A stretch of 64,000 nt of DNA from contig JADJNY010000011.1 in the NCBI GenBank assembly GCA_016714045.1, positions 82,536 to 146,535 on the forward strand. The letters run 5' to 3'. The notes under the pieces were generated by a model. It did no database searches, was not told the origin of the DNA, and saw only the letters and a program-made list of their open reading frames with translations. Position 1 is the first letter of the stretch. Each line of letters begins with the position of its first letter. Shown piece after piece: positions 51,695-60,776 of the stretch. This stretch comes from Planctomycetota bacterium. Its GTDB lineage: Bacteria; Planctomycetota; UBA1135; GCA-002686595. The position numbers were made by a program, and so were the translations under genes.

Positions 51695-53050
51695 ATGGGT
51701 TCCCGAATGCCCGGACTGCGCCACCTCGTCTCGATCGACGACCTGTCCCTGGACGAGATCAAGAAGCTCTTCGTCCACGCGCGAGCGTTCGGAGAGGACC
51801 TGCGCGCGTCGGCCGAGCTCTGCCGCGGCATGATCGCAGCGAGCCTCTTCTTCGAGCCTTCCACGCGCACGCGGCTCTCCTTCGAGTCGGCGATGCTGCG
51901 GCTTGGCGGAGGCGTGATCACGGCCGCCGACATGCGCAACCTGAGCGCGTCGAAGGGCGAGTCGCTCGCCGACACCGTGCGCGTCGTCAGCGGCGCCTAC
52001 GCGGACATCATCGTGTTGCGCCACTCGAGCGAGGGGGCCGCGCGCCTCGCCTCGCAGTACGCGAGCGTCCCCGTGATCAACGCGGGGGATGGTGCGCACG
52101 AGCACCCGACACAGACGCTGTGTGACCTCTACAATTTGTGGCTCGAACGCGGCCGCATCGAAGGCCTGGACGTCGTGCTTGCGGGGGATCTGCGCTACAG
52201 CCGCACGATCCACTCCTTCGCGTACGCGCTCGCGCGCTTCGGCGCGAACGTCGTGTGCGTGCCCGCGCCCGGCTTCGAGATGCCCGACTACGTGCTCCAG
52301 CGCCTGCGCGAGGAGTTCGGCGTCGAGCCGCAGCGCGCCGACGCGAAGAGCCTCGGGGATCTCGCCTCGCAGAGCGACGCCGTCTATCTCACGCCGCAGA
52401 AGCCCCACCAGCTCTCGCTCTTCACCGATGCGCGCGGGTTCGCCGTCGCGCGCGTCGACGCGCTGTACATGACGCGCCCGCAGACGGAGCGACACCCGTC
52501 CGGAGCGCAGCTCGAAAACTACGTCCAGCTCGGCAAGCGCCAACTCGCGGCCGAGTCCCTGCGCGACGCGGTCGTCATGCATCCGCTGCCGCGCCGAGAC
52601 GAGCTGAGCGAAGAGATCGACAGCGATCCGCGCTCGATCTACTTCAAGCAGGCCGCGCGCGGCGTGCCGATCCGCATGGCGATCCTGGCGAGCCTGCTCG
52701 GACGCCTCGCGGTGCTCGAGCGCGAGCCGGTCGTGACCGCGCGGCTCTATCCGGTTCAGACGGGCCCCAATCCCTGCGCGAATCCGACCTGCATCTCGCG
52801 GACGGAGGCGCGCCACGTCGTACCGCAGTACAAGGTCAGCTCGCGGCTCCCGCTGCGCGTGCATTGCGGGTTCTGCTCGCACGAGGTCGCGCTCCACCTG
52901 GTCGGTTGCTCGACCACGCGCCACTGGCACGAACCGGACTCGTCGGAGCTCCGGAAGGTGCGCCCGGATCACCTCGTGTTCCTCGCGGACGCCGCGGAGG
53001 CGGAGCGCCTCGGCTTCGTCGCGGCGACGCGCGAACGCAGTCCGGCCTGA
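51695..53050 (+). CDS. pyrB: Aspartate carbamoyltransferase fused to a PyrI-type zinc domain
   Basis: Commits carbamoyl phosphate and aspartate to pyrimidine synthesis. 451 residues. Residues 1-~340 are the catalytic chain: 'SLFFEPSTRTRLSFESAM' (50-67), 'NLSASKGESLADTVR' (82-96), 'GDGAHEHPTQTLCDLY' (131-146) and 'HPLPRRDEL' (296-304). A 20-residue link leads to Cys361-X4-Cys366-X24-Cys391-X2-Cys394 with 'CANPTCISRTE', almost the spacing of the zinc site of E. coli PyrI (C-X4-C-X23-C-X2-C). The nucleotide-binding allosteric domain of PyrI is absent. The last ~45 residues ('HWHEPDSSELRKVRPDHLVF') are an extra module loosely like an Ada-type domain. No pyrI gene is nearby. Confidence 0.88.
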   Translation: MGSRMPGLRHLVSIDDLSLDEIKKLFVHARAFGEDLRASAELCRGMIAASLFFEPSTRTRLSFESAMLRLGGGVITAADMRNLSASKGESLADTVRVVSGAYADIIVLRHSSEGAARLASQYASVPVINAGDGAHEHPTQTLCDLYNLWLERGRIEGLDVVLAGDLRYSRTIHSFAYALARFGANVVCVPAPGFEMPDYVLQRLREEFGVEPQRADAKSLGDLASQSDAVYLTPQKPHQLSLFTDARGFAVARVDALYMTRPQTERHPSGAQLENYVQLGKRQLAAESLRDAVVMHPLPRRDELSEEIDSDPRSIYFKQAARGVPIRMAILASLLGRLAVLEREPVVTARLYPVQTGPNPCANPTCISRTEARHVVPQYKVSSRLPLRVHCGFCSHEVALHLVGCSTTRHWHEPDSSELRKVRPDHLVFLADAAEAERLGFVAATRERSPA

Positions 53051-53501
53051 GCGCGAGCCCGGATCCGCTGGGGGCTGTGGGGCGAGTCGTGCTCCCGTTC
53101 CGGGCGCCCGTGCGGTTGCGCTCAGCCGATTCGCGAGGGGCGGGGTCTCCCGCACGATCCCGGTGCCCGAGGGGCCGGGAGCGGGGCTGGGGGAATTCGC
53201 CTAACTGGCTGAAGCTGCGTGGGTTGTCCTGCGTTTGGGGGCCCACGGGGCGACCGGCACAGGGTTTGAGTCCTCGCCCCGCAGTATGGGCTCCTTCCAC
53301 CGACCCGACGACGTACCGTGGTGCAAACTTGACCCGAGCACCCCGGCACGAAATCATGAAAGTTCTACGCAGCCCGGCACCCCTCCGGGTGGTAGAGCCC
53401 CCCGCTCCGAGCGCCCCCTCGGGCCGAGCGGCCTCGTTCGGTTTGTGAGCCCACCTTCGAGCCCTCTCCTCACCGCGAGTGCCGGATCCCCTCGACCTCC
53501 C
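53051..53501 (+). other. Leader region of the second giant lipoprotein
   Basis: 451 bases with no supported gene. CGGGGCGA (53246-53253) and TCGCCCCG (53274-53281) form an 8-bp hairpin. A promoter candidate follows at 53329. The frame upstream of ATG 53502 stays open but has no conserved protein character. Confidence 0.45.
53329..53357 (+). promoter_or_regulatory. Sigma-70-like promoter candidate
   Basis: TTGACC (53329-53334), a 17-base spacer and AATCAT (53352-53357). It would give a leader of ~138 bases before ATG 53502. Confidence 0.45.
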
Positions 53502-56500
53502 ATGAAGAACGTCCACGCTTCTCGTTCGGTCCCGTCGTCGCGCCGCGCGCGCGCGACCCTCTCGTTCGGTCCCTGGTTGTTGCTCGGTCTCGCCGCGTGC
53601 GGCGGTGGGGGCACGACCCTCGTTTCGAGCGGAACGGCCGGTGGCGTCATTCTGCACCCGGAGCCGGGCCTCGGCTCGCGCACGCTCGTCGTCGACGCGA
53701 ACCTGAGCGGCCGGGCGAATCCGCTGCGGATCCAGACCCTGGCGTGGGGCCGCATCGCGAAGATCCGCGACGCGCTCGGTGAGCTGCAGCAGACCGACAT
53801 GGTGATCGGCGAGGACATCCGCACGGACAACGTCGACTATCAGCTCGACGTCAACCCGATCACGGAGGAGACGACGGTCACGATCCTGCACCCGTTCACG
53901 GCTTCGGCGATCGTCGGGGGCATCGAGACGTCTCCGTACCAGCGCGCCTTCCGGCGCCTCGACCAGAACCTGACGCCCATCCAGGACAAGAGCCTCGAGA
54001 CGAACGAGCTGCCGCCGTACACGCTCGTGCCGCGCAATTCGGCGATCGTCCTGCGGTTCAACGACCTGCTCGACGTGTCGACGATCAACAACTCGACGAT
54101 CAAGCTGCTCACGGGCACCCCGCCGACGGCTCCATTCGAGGCGCGCATCCTGCCCGACATCAACCACGGCGCCGTCCTGGACCGGGACGGGAACGGGCAG
54201 GGCGAGTTCTATACGACGCGGGTGATCATCGACACGACGGTCTCCACGTTCGAAGCGCACAACTCGGGCACGACGCTGGCAGTCAACTCCCTCGGCCTTC
54301 CCGCCAGCACGGCCGTCAACCAAGCCAACGTCGGTGTTCGCATCCCGACGCAGATCGACGCGTCCCTCAGCCAGTTCGCGCTGCTGCGCAACCTCGCGGG
54401 CAACGCGCTCTCGTTCAACGGCAACGGCAGCAACGATGCCTCGAGTTCGACCGAGGACGTCGTGCGCGCGATGCGCTCCGGCGGCGCCACCGCGATCACC
54501 GGCGACGTGAACAACGGCTTCCTCGTCGACAACATCCCGCCGCGGCTCGTCGGGACGATGCCGGTGCAACTCGGCGTCTCGACGCAGCACCCGAACGGCG
54601 GGCAGACGACCACGCTCGCGTTCAACTTCATCTCGTGCCGGATGAAGCTCAAGTCGGGGGACGTGCTGCAGCAGCCCGGCCTCCTCTGTGAAGGTCAGTC
54701 CGGCACCCTGTCGGCCGAGATTGTCGAGGTTGCCGACGACATCGACGACGGCCAGCTCGACGGTCTCTACCGCGTCCACTACCGCGTGATCGACCCCGCC
54801 CTGTGCGATCGCACGTTGAGCGCGGGGCCCTGCCAGCTCACGACGCTGTACGACCCCGTCGAGAACGCCGGCCGTGAAGCGTGCTTCGTCCGGTTCCCGT
54901 CGATCTCGCAGCCGCCCGACCAGGGCGTCTCGACGGACTCGCCCATCATCCTGCGCTTCAGCGAGCCGATGGACCCGACGCGCATGACGCCGTTCGACAA
55001 CTTCACGGTCACGCGCACCGACGTCAATCCGACGGGCAACGACTTCATCGTGGGCTCGATCACCAGCACGGGCGACCTGAAGGAGTTCCGCTTCTCACCG
55101 GCCTTGCCGCTGCGCCACACCTCGGGCACCGCGGAGCAGTACTTCGTGAACCTTGCGAGCGGCGCGACCGGTCCGCTCGACCTCGCTGGCAATACGCTAG
55201 CTGCGACGCTGCCGTCGGTGCCGTTCCGCGTGAACGCCACCCAGGCGACGCAGAGCAACGCGGGCATCGTCGTCCGCTTCAGCAGCGACGACGAGTTCAC
55301 GACGAACAACGGAGCGGATCGCCCCGAGTGGCGCGGACAGTTCCTGTTCGACGGAGCGCGCGGGCTGATCAAGCCGCGCACGGTCGTGCACTTCAACGGC
55401 AACGCGGACCGCAGCCAGCCCGTGCCGAGCATCATGCCGATCTTCGCGGCGGGCGTGCAGACGCCGCTGTCACCGCTCGGCAGCAAGCTCCAGACGCTCT
55501 GGCGCTACTGTGACGTCGGCTTCGGCCTGCTCGACGAGACGTTCTTCAACGTCGACGTCGAGGGCCTCGCGTGGGCACCGGTGGGGGGCTCGGCCGTCGC
55601 CGACCAGTACGACGCGTTCGAGATGTACCTCGGCCACTCGAAGCACCTGCCCGACGAGTCGGTCGATGCCTTCCTGCTGCCGAACTTCCCGGCCTCCGGC
55701 CTCGAGGTCACGTACAACAACAACTGGAACGACCTGACCAACGACCCGCCATTCAAGGTGCACGACCGCAGCCGCGGCTACACCGTGAACCCTGCGGACC
55801 GCTACCAGGCCGAGTCGGGCACGCGCCTGATGCCGTGGCCCTGGAATCGCGGCCTCGCGATCGCGGACAAGCGCTTCTACACGTGGCGAGATACGGCGCT
55901 GCAGACCAAGGGTGGACCGTTCGACAGCCCCGGCGCGGAGCTCCTGATCGTGATCCGCACGCTCGGTCTGAACGTGGCGCAGGGCGTGCCCTTCCCGACG
56001 TCGCAGGTGCCTACGATCGGCCTGCCGCTGCTCATGGAGTTCCGCTGCTACCCCGACTCGGGCGCGCTCGGTCTCAACTCGTTCGACATCTCGCTCGGCA
56101 ACCTGAACTCCGCGCAGCCCAACTTCCGCGCGTTCTCGACCGGCGGCAACCAGAACGGCACCACGGTGGTGAAGAACCCCGATCTGCAGCCGACCGCGAC
56201 GGGGGGCTTCAACCCGACGTCGGTGCCGCCCGGCCTGCCGACGCTCGGGGTCGACAACTCCTTCTACATCGGTCAAATGAACCTCGTCACGCGCGTCAGT
56301 CGCGCGCACTCGATCTGGTTCGACACCGGTGCAGGGTCCGTGCCGCAGTTCAGCACGCCGGTCATCGAGCCGCGCGCCGAGGACCAACCCCTCGGCACGC
56401 AGGTGGTGCTGGCCTTCCGCGGCACCTCCTCGATCACCGTGACGCCGACGCAGCCGAACGTCCTGAACGACGCGCGCACCGTCGATCCCTACGGCGAGCC

Positions 56501-56687
56501 GCGTCCGGCGAACTGGCCGCCGGCCGGCGGCACGGTCTCCTACCCGGGCGCCGACAACCGGTGGAAGAACTCCATCGGGCTCGTCTCGGGCCAGCGCTAC
56601 TTCCAGGTGCGCGTCACGTTCATCGCCAACATCGAAACGAGCCAGACCGCGGAGCTCTCCGCGCTGGGCTTTGCCTACCGTCTCTGA
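53502..56687 (+). CDS. Giant lipoprotein with Ig-like (SbsA/Big_5) domains, paralogue B
   Basis: 1061 residues from ATG 53502, which gives a proper signal peptide and lipobox 'LLLGLAAC' (Cys33); starts further upstream would bury it. The protein matches the 40629-43820 product end to end: 'LAWGRIAKIRDALGELQQTD', 'VIGEDI', 'ETTVTILHPFTAS', 'ELPPYTLVPRNSAIVLRFND', 'VRFPSISQPP', 'DSPIILRFSEPMDP', 'NVDVEGLAWAPVGG', 'TIGLPLLMEFRCYPDSGALG' and 'RVSRAHSIWFDT', ending 'LSALGFAYRL'. Two or more SbsA-like Ig domains are visible; no catalytic motif. It probably forms an operon with the next lipoprotein (37-base gap). Confidence 0.75.
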   Translation: MKNVHASRSVPSSRRARATLSFGPWLLLGLAACGGGGTTLVSSGTAGGVILHPEPGLGSRTLVVDANLSGRANPLRIQTLAWGRIAKIRDALGELQQTDMVIGEDIRTDNVDYQLDVNPITEETTVTILHPFTASAIVGGIETSPYQRAFRRLDQNLTPIQDKSLETNELPPYTLVPRNSAIVLRFNDLLDVSTINNSTIKLLTGTPPTAPFEARILPDINHGAVLDRDGNGQGEFYTTRVIIDTTVSTFEAHNSGTTLAVNSLGLPASTAVNQANVGVRIPTQIDASLSQFALLRNLAGNALSFNGNGSNDASSSTEDVVRAMRSGGATAITGDVNNGFLVDNIPPRLVGTMPVQLGVSTQHPNGGQTTTLAFNFISCRMKLKSGDVLQQPGLLCEGQSGTLSAEIVEVADDIDDGQLDGLYRVHYRVIDPALCDRTLSAGPCQLTTLYDPVENAGREACFVRFPSISQPPDQGVSTDSPIILRFSEPMDPTRMTPFDNFTVTRTDVNPTGNDFIVGSITSTGDLKEFRFSPALPLRHTSGTAEQYFVNLASGATGPLDLAGNTLAATLPSVPFRVNATQATQSNAGIVVRFSSDDEFTTNNGADRPEWRGQFLFDGARGLIKPRTVVHFNGNADRSQPVPSIMPIFAAGVQTPLSPLGSKLQTLWRYCDVGFGLLDETFFNVDVEGLAWAPVGGSAVADQYDAFEMYLGHSKHLPDESVDAFLLPNFPASGLEVTYNNNWNDLTNDPPFKVHDRSRGYTVNPADRYQAESGTRLMPWPWNRGLAIADKRFYTWRDTALQTKGGPFDSPGAELLIVIRTLGLNVAQGVPFPTSQVPTIGLPLLMEFRCYPDSGALGLNSFDISLGNLNSAQPNFRAFSTGGNQNGTTVVKNPDLQPTATGGFNPTSVPPGLPTLGVDNSFYIGQMNLVTRVSRAHSIWFDTGAGSVPQFSTPVIEPRAEDQPLGTQVVLAFRGTSSITVTPTQPNVLNDARTVDPYGEPRPANWPPAGGTVSYPGADNRWKNSIGLVSGQRYFQVRVTFIANIETSQTAELSALGFAYRL

Positions 56688-56724
56688 TCCCCGCACCCTC
56701 GTCCCCCACGAGGGACCTCCTCCC

Positions 56725-59700
56725 ATGCTGACGGCTTTTCATCGCACTGCGCTCGGCACCTCGTCCCTGGCACTCGCTTTCGGCCTCCTGGCCGGATGCG
56801 GTGGCAGCGGCTCCAGCGTCGCCGGTGGTTCGACCTCGTTCCGGATCCTGACGGTCTCCGTGCCGAACAACGGCATCTGGCAGATCAACCGGCCGATCGA
56901 GTTCACGTTCAACCAGGACATCGATTTCAGCTCGGTGAACCTGAACACGATCAACATCACGCAGCCCAACGGCGCGCCGGCCTCCGGGGAATTCCGCCTG
57001 CGCAACGCGCGCCAGGTCGTGTTCCAGCCCGCCTGCCCGACGCTTGGTGACTTCTCGGACTCCGGCCTGCTACCGAACGGCGTCGCGTACCGCATCAACG
57101 TGCTCGGGTCGACCTCCGGCGGACCCACGGTCCGTTCGAGCGGCGGTCGCCCGCTGACGTCGAGTCAGGTCGTCGACTTCAACACGCCGCTGTCGGCGCT
57201 GCTCGATCCGACGATCCTGTTCCTCGACCCCGCGTCGGGACCGCCGACGCCCGTCGTTCGTCAGCCGGGAGACACGAGCACGCTCGCCGCGAGCTACCTC
57301 GAACTCGGCGGTGACTCGAGCGTGGGCGCGCGCCAGTACTTCGTCGCGCGTTCGACTCCCATCCCGGACCTCGGGGCGGAAGTGGCCGCGGGCTTCAAGG
57401 CGCCGCTCAACCTCTACAGCGACTCCGACAGCGCCGTCGCGATCGTCGTCGCTCTCAACCAGCCCGTCGACCCGAGCACCACGAACATCAGCGCCGAGAA
57501 CCTGGACCTCGAGTACCAGGACCAGGCGGGCGACTGGGTGCGTATCGCGCACAACGTCGAGCTGGTCGAGAACTGCACGGGCACGGGAGCGCTCGTGCGG
57601 CTGACCCCGACGGGCATCCTCCCGCAGGGGCGCACCGTGCGCGTGGTCCTCAGCTCGAACTTCAAGGACCTCGTCGGCGAGTTCAACATCGCCGACCTCG
57701 TCCTCGGGGCGTTCGAGGTCGACGTCGCCACCGATCCCGGCACCTCGACGGCCGGCGACGGCGCCGACGTGAAGTCGGAGTCCTTCGCGGTAAGTGGCTC
57801 GGACGTGGGATCGTTCGAGGACGTCGACAGCGTGCTGGCCGCGCCGCGCGCGGTTTGGGGCGCCGATGGCAAGCTCGAAGCGGGCTTCGCTTTCGACGGC
57901 ACCGGTGGCGTGGACGGCGCGTTCGACTGGGTCATCGACGGCACCTTCGTGCTCGACACGAGCTTCGCCGTGATCACGGACGCGACGCAGACGCGCCAGC
58001 AGTCCGTCGTCAACGGGCGCGTCGACATTCGCGGTCTCTGGGTCAAGCCGACGGGGACGCTGATCATCCAGGGCGTGAACCCCTGCACGATCCTGTGCTC
58101 GGGGCCGCTCGAGCAGTCGCTTCTGCCCGTCGGAACGCCGGCCACGAGCGTCCTGATCCAGGGGCTCGTGAAGTGCAGCGGCACGAACAACCGCGGCGTC
58201 GTTTCCTTCAGCACGTCCAACATCCCCGAGCAGGGGGCCGCTGGCCAATGTGGCGGCGGAGACGGTGGAACGGGCAACTACCTGACGACGCAGTCGACGC
58301 CGCAGGGCGGCGCCGGTTTCGGTCCGTTCGGCGCCGCGGGCGGCGGCGGCCAGGGCGGTGAGACGGGCTTCAACCCGCAGTCCAACACGAACAACCGCCG
58401 TCCGGCGGGTGGCGATGGCGGCCGGCTCGGCGCCAACCAGTTCGAGCGCACCCGGCCGACCTGCCCCGATCAGCGCGTCATCGGCATGGACGCGGAACCG
58501 GGCTTCAACGGTGCCCCAAACGCGACCGGAGCGCTGCACCCCGGCGTGCCGATCGGCGGCGCGGTGGGCTCCAGCGTCTTTTCGGACTCGAACGCGAACA
58601 ACGACTTCTGGGGCACCATGGTCACGTCGACCGGCCTCGTCGTCCAAGGCGAGCTCGCTCGTCCGATGGCCGGCGCGGGCGGTGGCGGCGGCGGCAGCGC
58701 GTGTCTCACCAGTAGCTTCCCGACGACTCCGTTCACCTTCACGGGGGACGAGAAGGGTGCCGGGGGCGGCGGGGGCGGTGGCTCGCTCTCCATCTTCGCG
58801 CTGGGTGACATCCGCCTCGCGGGTCTCGGCACGGCCGCGCGCGGCCGCATCGAGGTCAACGGCGGCACCGGCGGCGGTGGCGAGAACACCAACGGCATCG
58901 ACCGCGTCGGTGGCGGGTCGGGCGGAGGCTCGGGGGGACACCTCGTGCTCCAGTCGTCGTCGCAGATCGACTTGTCGCGCTGCACGACCCTCTCCACGGC
59001 CGTGAACGGGATCACCTTCTGGGGTGGTCTCTTCGCCAAGGGCGGTCAGGGCGGTGAAGGCGAATCGGGCACGGGCGGGGCGCGCGCGAACGGCGTCGAA
59101 ACGGCTCCCTCGGTGGATGCTCTGCCGCCGAACTCGTATCCCAGCACCTCCGGAACGTCGGCGCCCTGCGCGGTCTTCAACGGGGCCAACGATGCGGCGA
59201 CCACGGTCGGCGGTCTCGCGAACCCCGCGCAGTTCCAGTTCACCAACACGGTGGGCAACGGCACCCCGACGAACCCCAAGACCTGCGCGGGCGGCGACGG
59301 GGGCCGGGCATCATCCAGCTCCACACGACGAACTTGACGGACATCGTCGTTCCCGCGACGGCGGTCCCGCCGGTCGCCAACGTCGACTTCCGTGCGCTGT
59401 GTTTCCCGCTGCCGATCGGCGCCTCGCCGACGACGGCCAACGCGCCGTCGAGCTGGAACCAGCTCCTGCCGACCTTCGGCCGTCGCTCGGTGGCGCGCTC
59501 GAAGTGGATCGCGCTCGGGGCCGCGAGCGTTCCGCCTCCGCCGTCGGCGGGCGCGGACACGGTTCGCTTCCAGTTTCCCGACACGGACACGGCGACGGGC
59601 CTCGTGCGCCGTTCGGGTTCGGGCGCGAGCGCGAGCGTGCTCGAGCTCACGCCGATCCTCTCGGGCAACCTCGTGTCGAGCCCGGGTGAGCCCTCGATCA

Positions 59701-60218
59701 CGACCGACCTGCGTTCGCTGGTCTTCGATGCGTCGGCGCTCGTGGACGACATCTACAAGCGCAACCCGGCCATCCTGAAGGGCTTCGTCCTCAAGATGAC
59801 GGCGGCGTCCTCGGCCGTGAACCGGTTCGACATCGTCGCGGCGAGCTACGACGTGGCGCTCGACCAGCTCCGCGTCACCGTCGGCACGAGCGGCACCCCG
59901 CTCGCCGGCTACGCGGTCGGCGACACGGCCGAGCTCATCCCGCGCTTCGTCCGCCTGAGCACGGAAGGCACGCTCGATTCCTACCCGGCCTCGGCCGGCG
60001 TCCGCATCCGCTTCCAGACGGCGAACGCGAACTCGCTCGGTCAACCGGACGAGTCCGGGCTCGTGGCCTTCACCGACGACATCACGACGTTGAACTCCTC
60101 CACGGCCCGCTTCATCCGGTTCCAGGTCGAGTTCGACATCCAGTTCGACGGCGGCTCGCTCTCCTTCGACACGCCGATCCCGGCGGTCGAGTTCCTCTCC
60201 ATTCCGTTCCGCTTCTGA
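56725..60218 (+). CDS. Lipoprotein with Ig-like domain and long Gly-rich region (1-base frameshift near 59305)
   Basis: About 1164 residues when repaired. Lipobox 'FGLLAGC' (Cys25) from ATG 56725. The N-terminal SbsA-like domain is 'GIWQINRPIEFTFNQDIDF' to 'SDSGLLPNGVAYRINVLGS'. Further beta-rich parts follow, then residues ~515-760 carry many Gly clusters ('GGGDGGTG', 'GAAGGGGQGGETG', 'AGAGGGGGGSACL', 'KGAGGGGGGGS'), with 'GNTNG'-like turns. The frame breaks in the G run ~59298-59305: '...CAGGDGG' continues one frame over as 'PGIIQLHTTNLTDIVVPATA' and runs to TGA 60216-60218. Gly loops of this kind occur in large surface proteins; function unknown. The start has GAGGGACC upstream. Confidence 0.72.
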
Positions 60219-60241
60219 TCGCGGCGGATCGGCACGCATCG

Positions 60242-60277
60242 GCGGGCGTCGAGGCCACTCCTCGGCGCCCGCTTTTT
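60242..60277 (+). terminator. Intrinsic terminator after the lipoprotein operon
   Basis: GCGGGCG-T-CGAGG (60242-60254) pairs with CCTCG-G-CGCCCGC (60260-60272), followed by TTTTTCG. Strong stem and a clear T run, 24 bases past the stop. Confidence 0.88.
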
Positions 60278-60776
60278 CGTTGGCGCTCGTCGTCGGCGTC
60301 GCGGGCCCACTCGATGGGGGCATGCGATGGGCTCGGCGCCCCGGCCGCGTCAAGCGGGAGTCCCCTTGGCAGCCGCCGTCTTGGCTGCGCTCCTGATCGG
60401 TGCCGCAAGCCCAACGAGGGGGAGTGCGACGAACGCGGAGCTCTGGCCGCTGCGGGAGTGCAAACCCTCGACGTCCGCCCGCTCGCCGGCGCTCGTCGAT
60501 GGCGCCGCGGTGCCACCGTGGGTGCTCTCCACGTTCTCGGAGCTCCGATCGCTCCAGGAGCATGCCGCCCGCGGAGCCGTGGAGCGAGCACGGAGCACCG
60601 GGCTCGAGGGGCGCGTGCCCTTCGACGGTTTCGCGGGTGAGTTTCACTTCGCGGTGGCGCTTCGGCCGCGCCGCGGGCGGGCCCGGGCGCGCGCGTCCGA
60701 ACGGCTCGCGATCGGGCTCCTCCTGCCGCGCGACAAGGCGCTTCTTGCGCGCCGGCGCGCGTGCTTGAATGCGCGC
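60278..60776 (+). other. Gap before the third Ig-like lipoprotein
   Basis: 499 bases with no supported gene. The frame of the following lipoprotein is open back to 60327, but text there is Arg/Ala-rich with no family character, and a lipobox downstream marks the true start. A short direct repeat GCGCGCGTG surrounds the presumed start. Confidence 0.4.

Noticed and set aside
53190..53285. tRNA-like segment before the second giant lipoprotein (GGTTTGAGTCC resembles a T loop).
   Set aside because: No acceptor or anticodon stem can be formed consistently; the sequence is better described as a simple hairpin (CGGGGCGA/TCGCCCCG).
60327..60776. An upstream start (60327) for the third lipoprotein, or a separate small secreted protein.
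   Set aside because: The text lacks conserved character, and the signal peptide with lipobox after GTG 60777 marks a more natural start.
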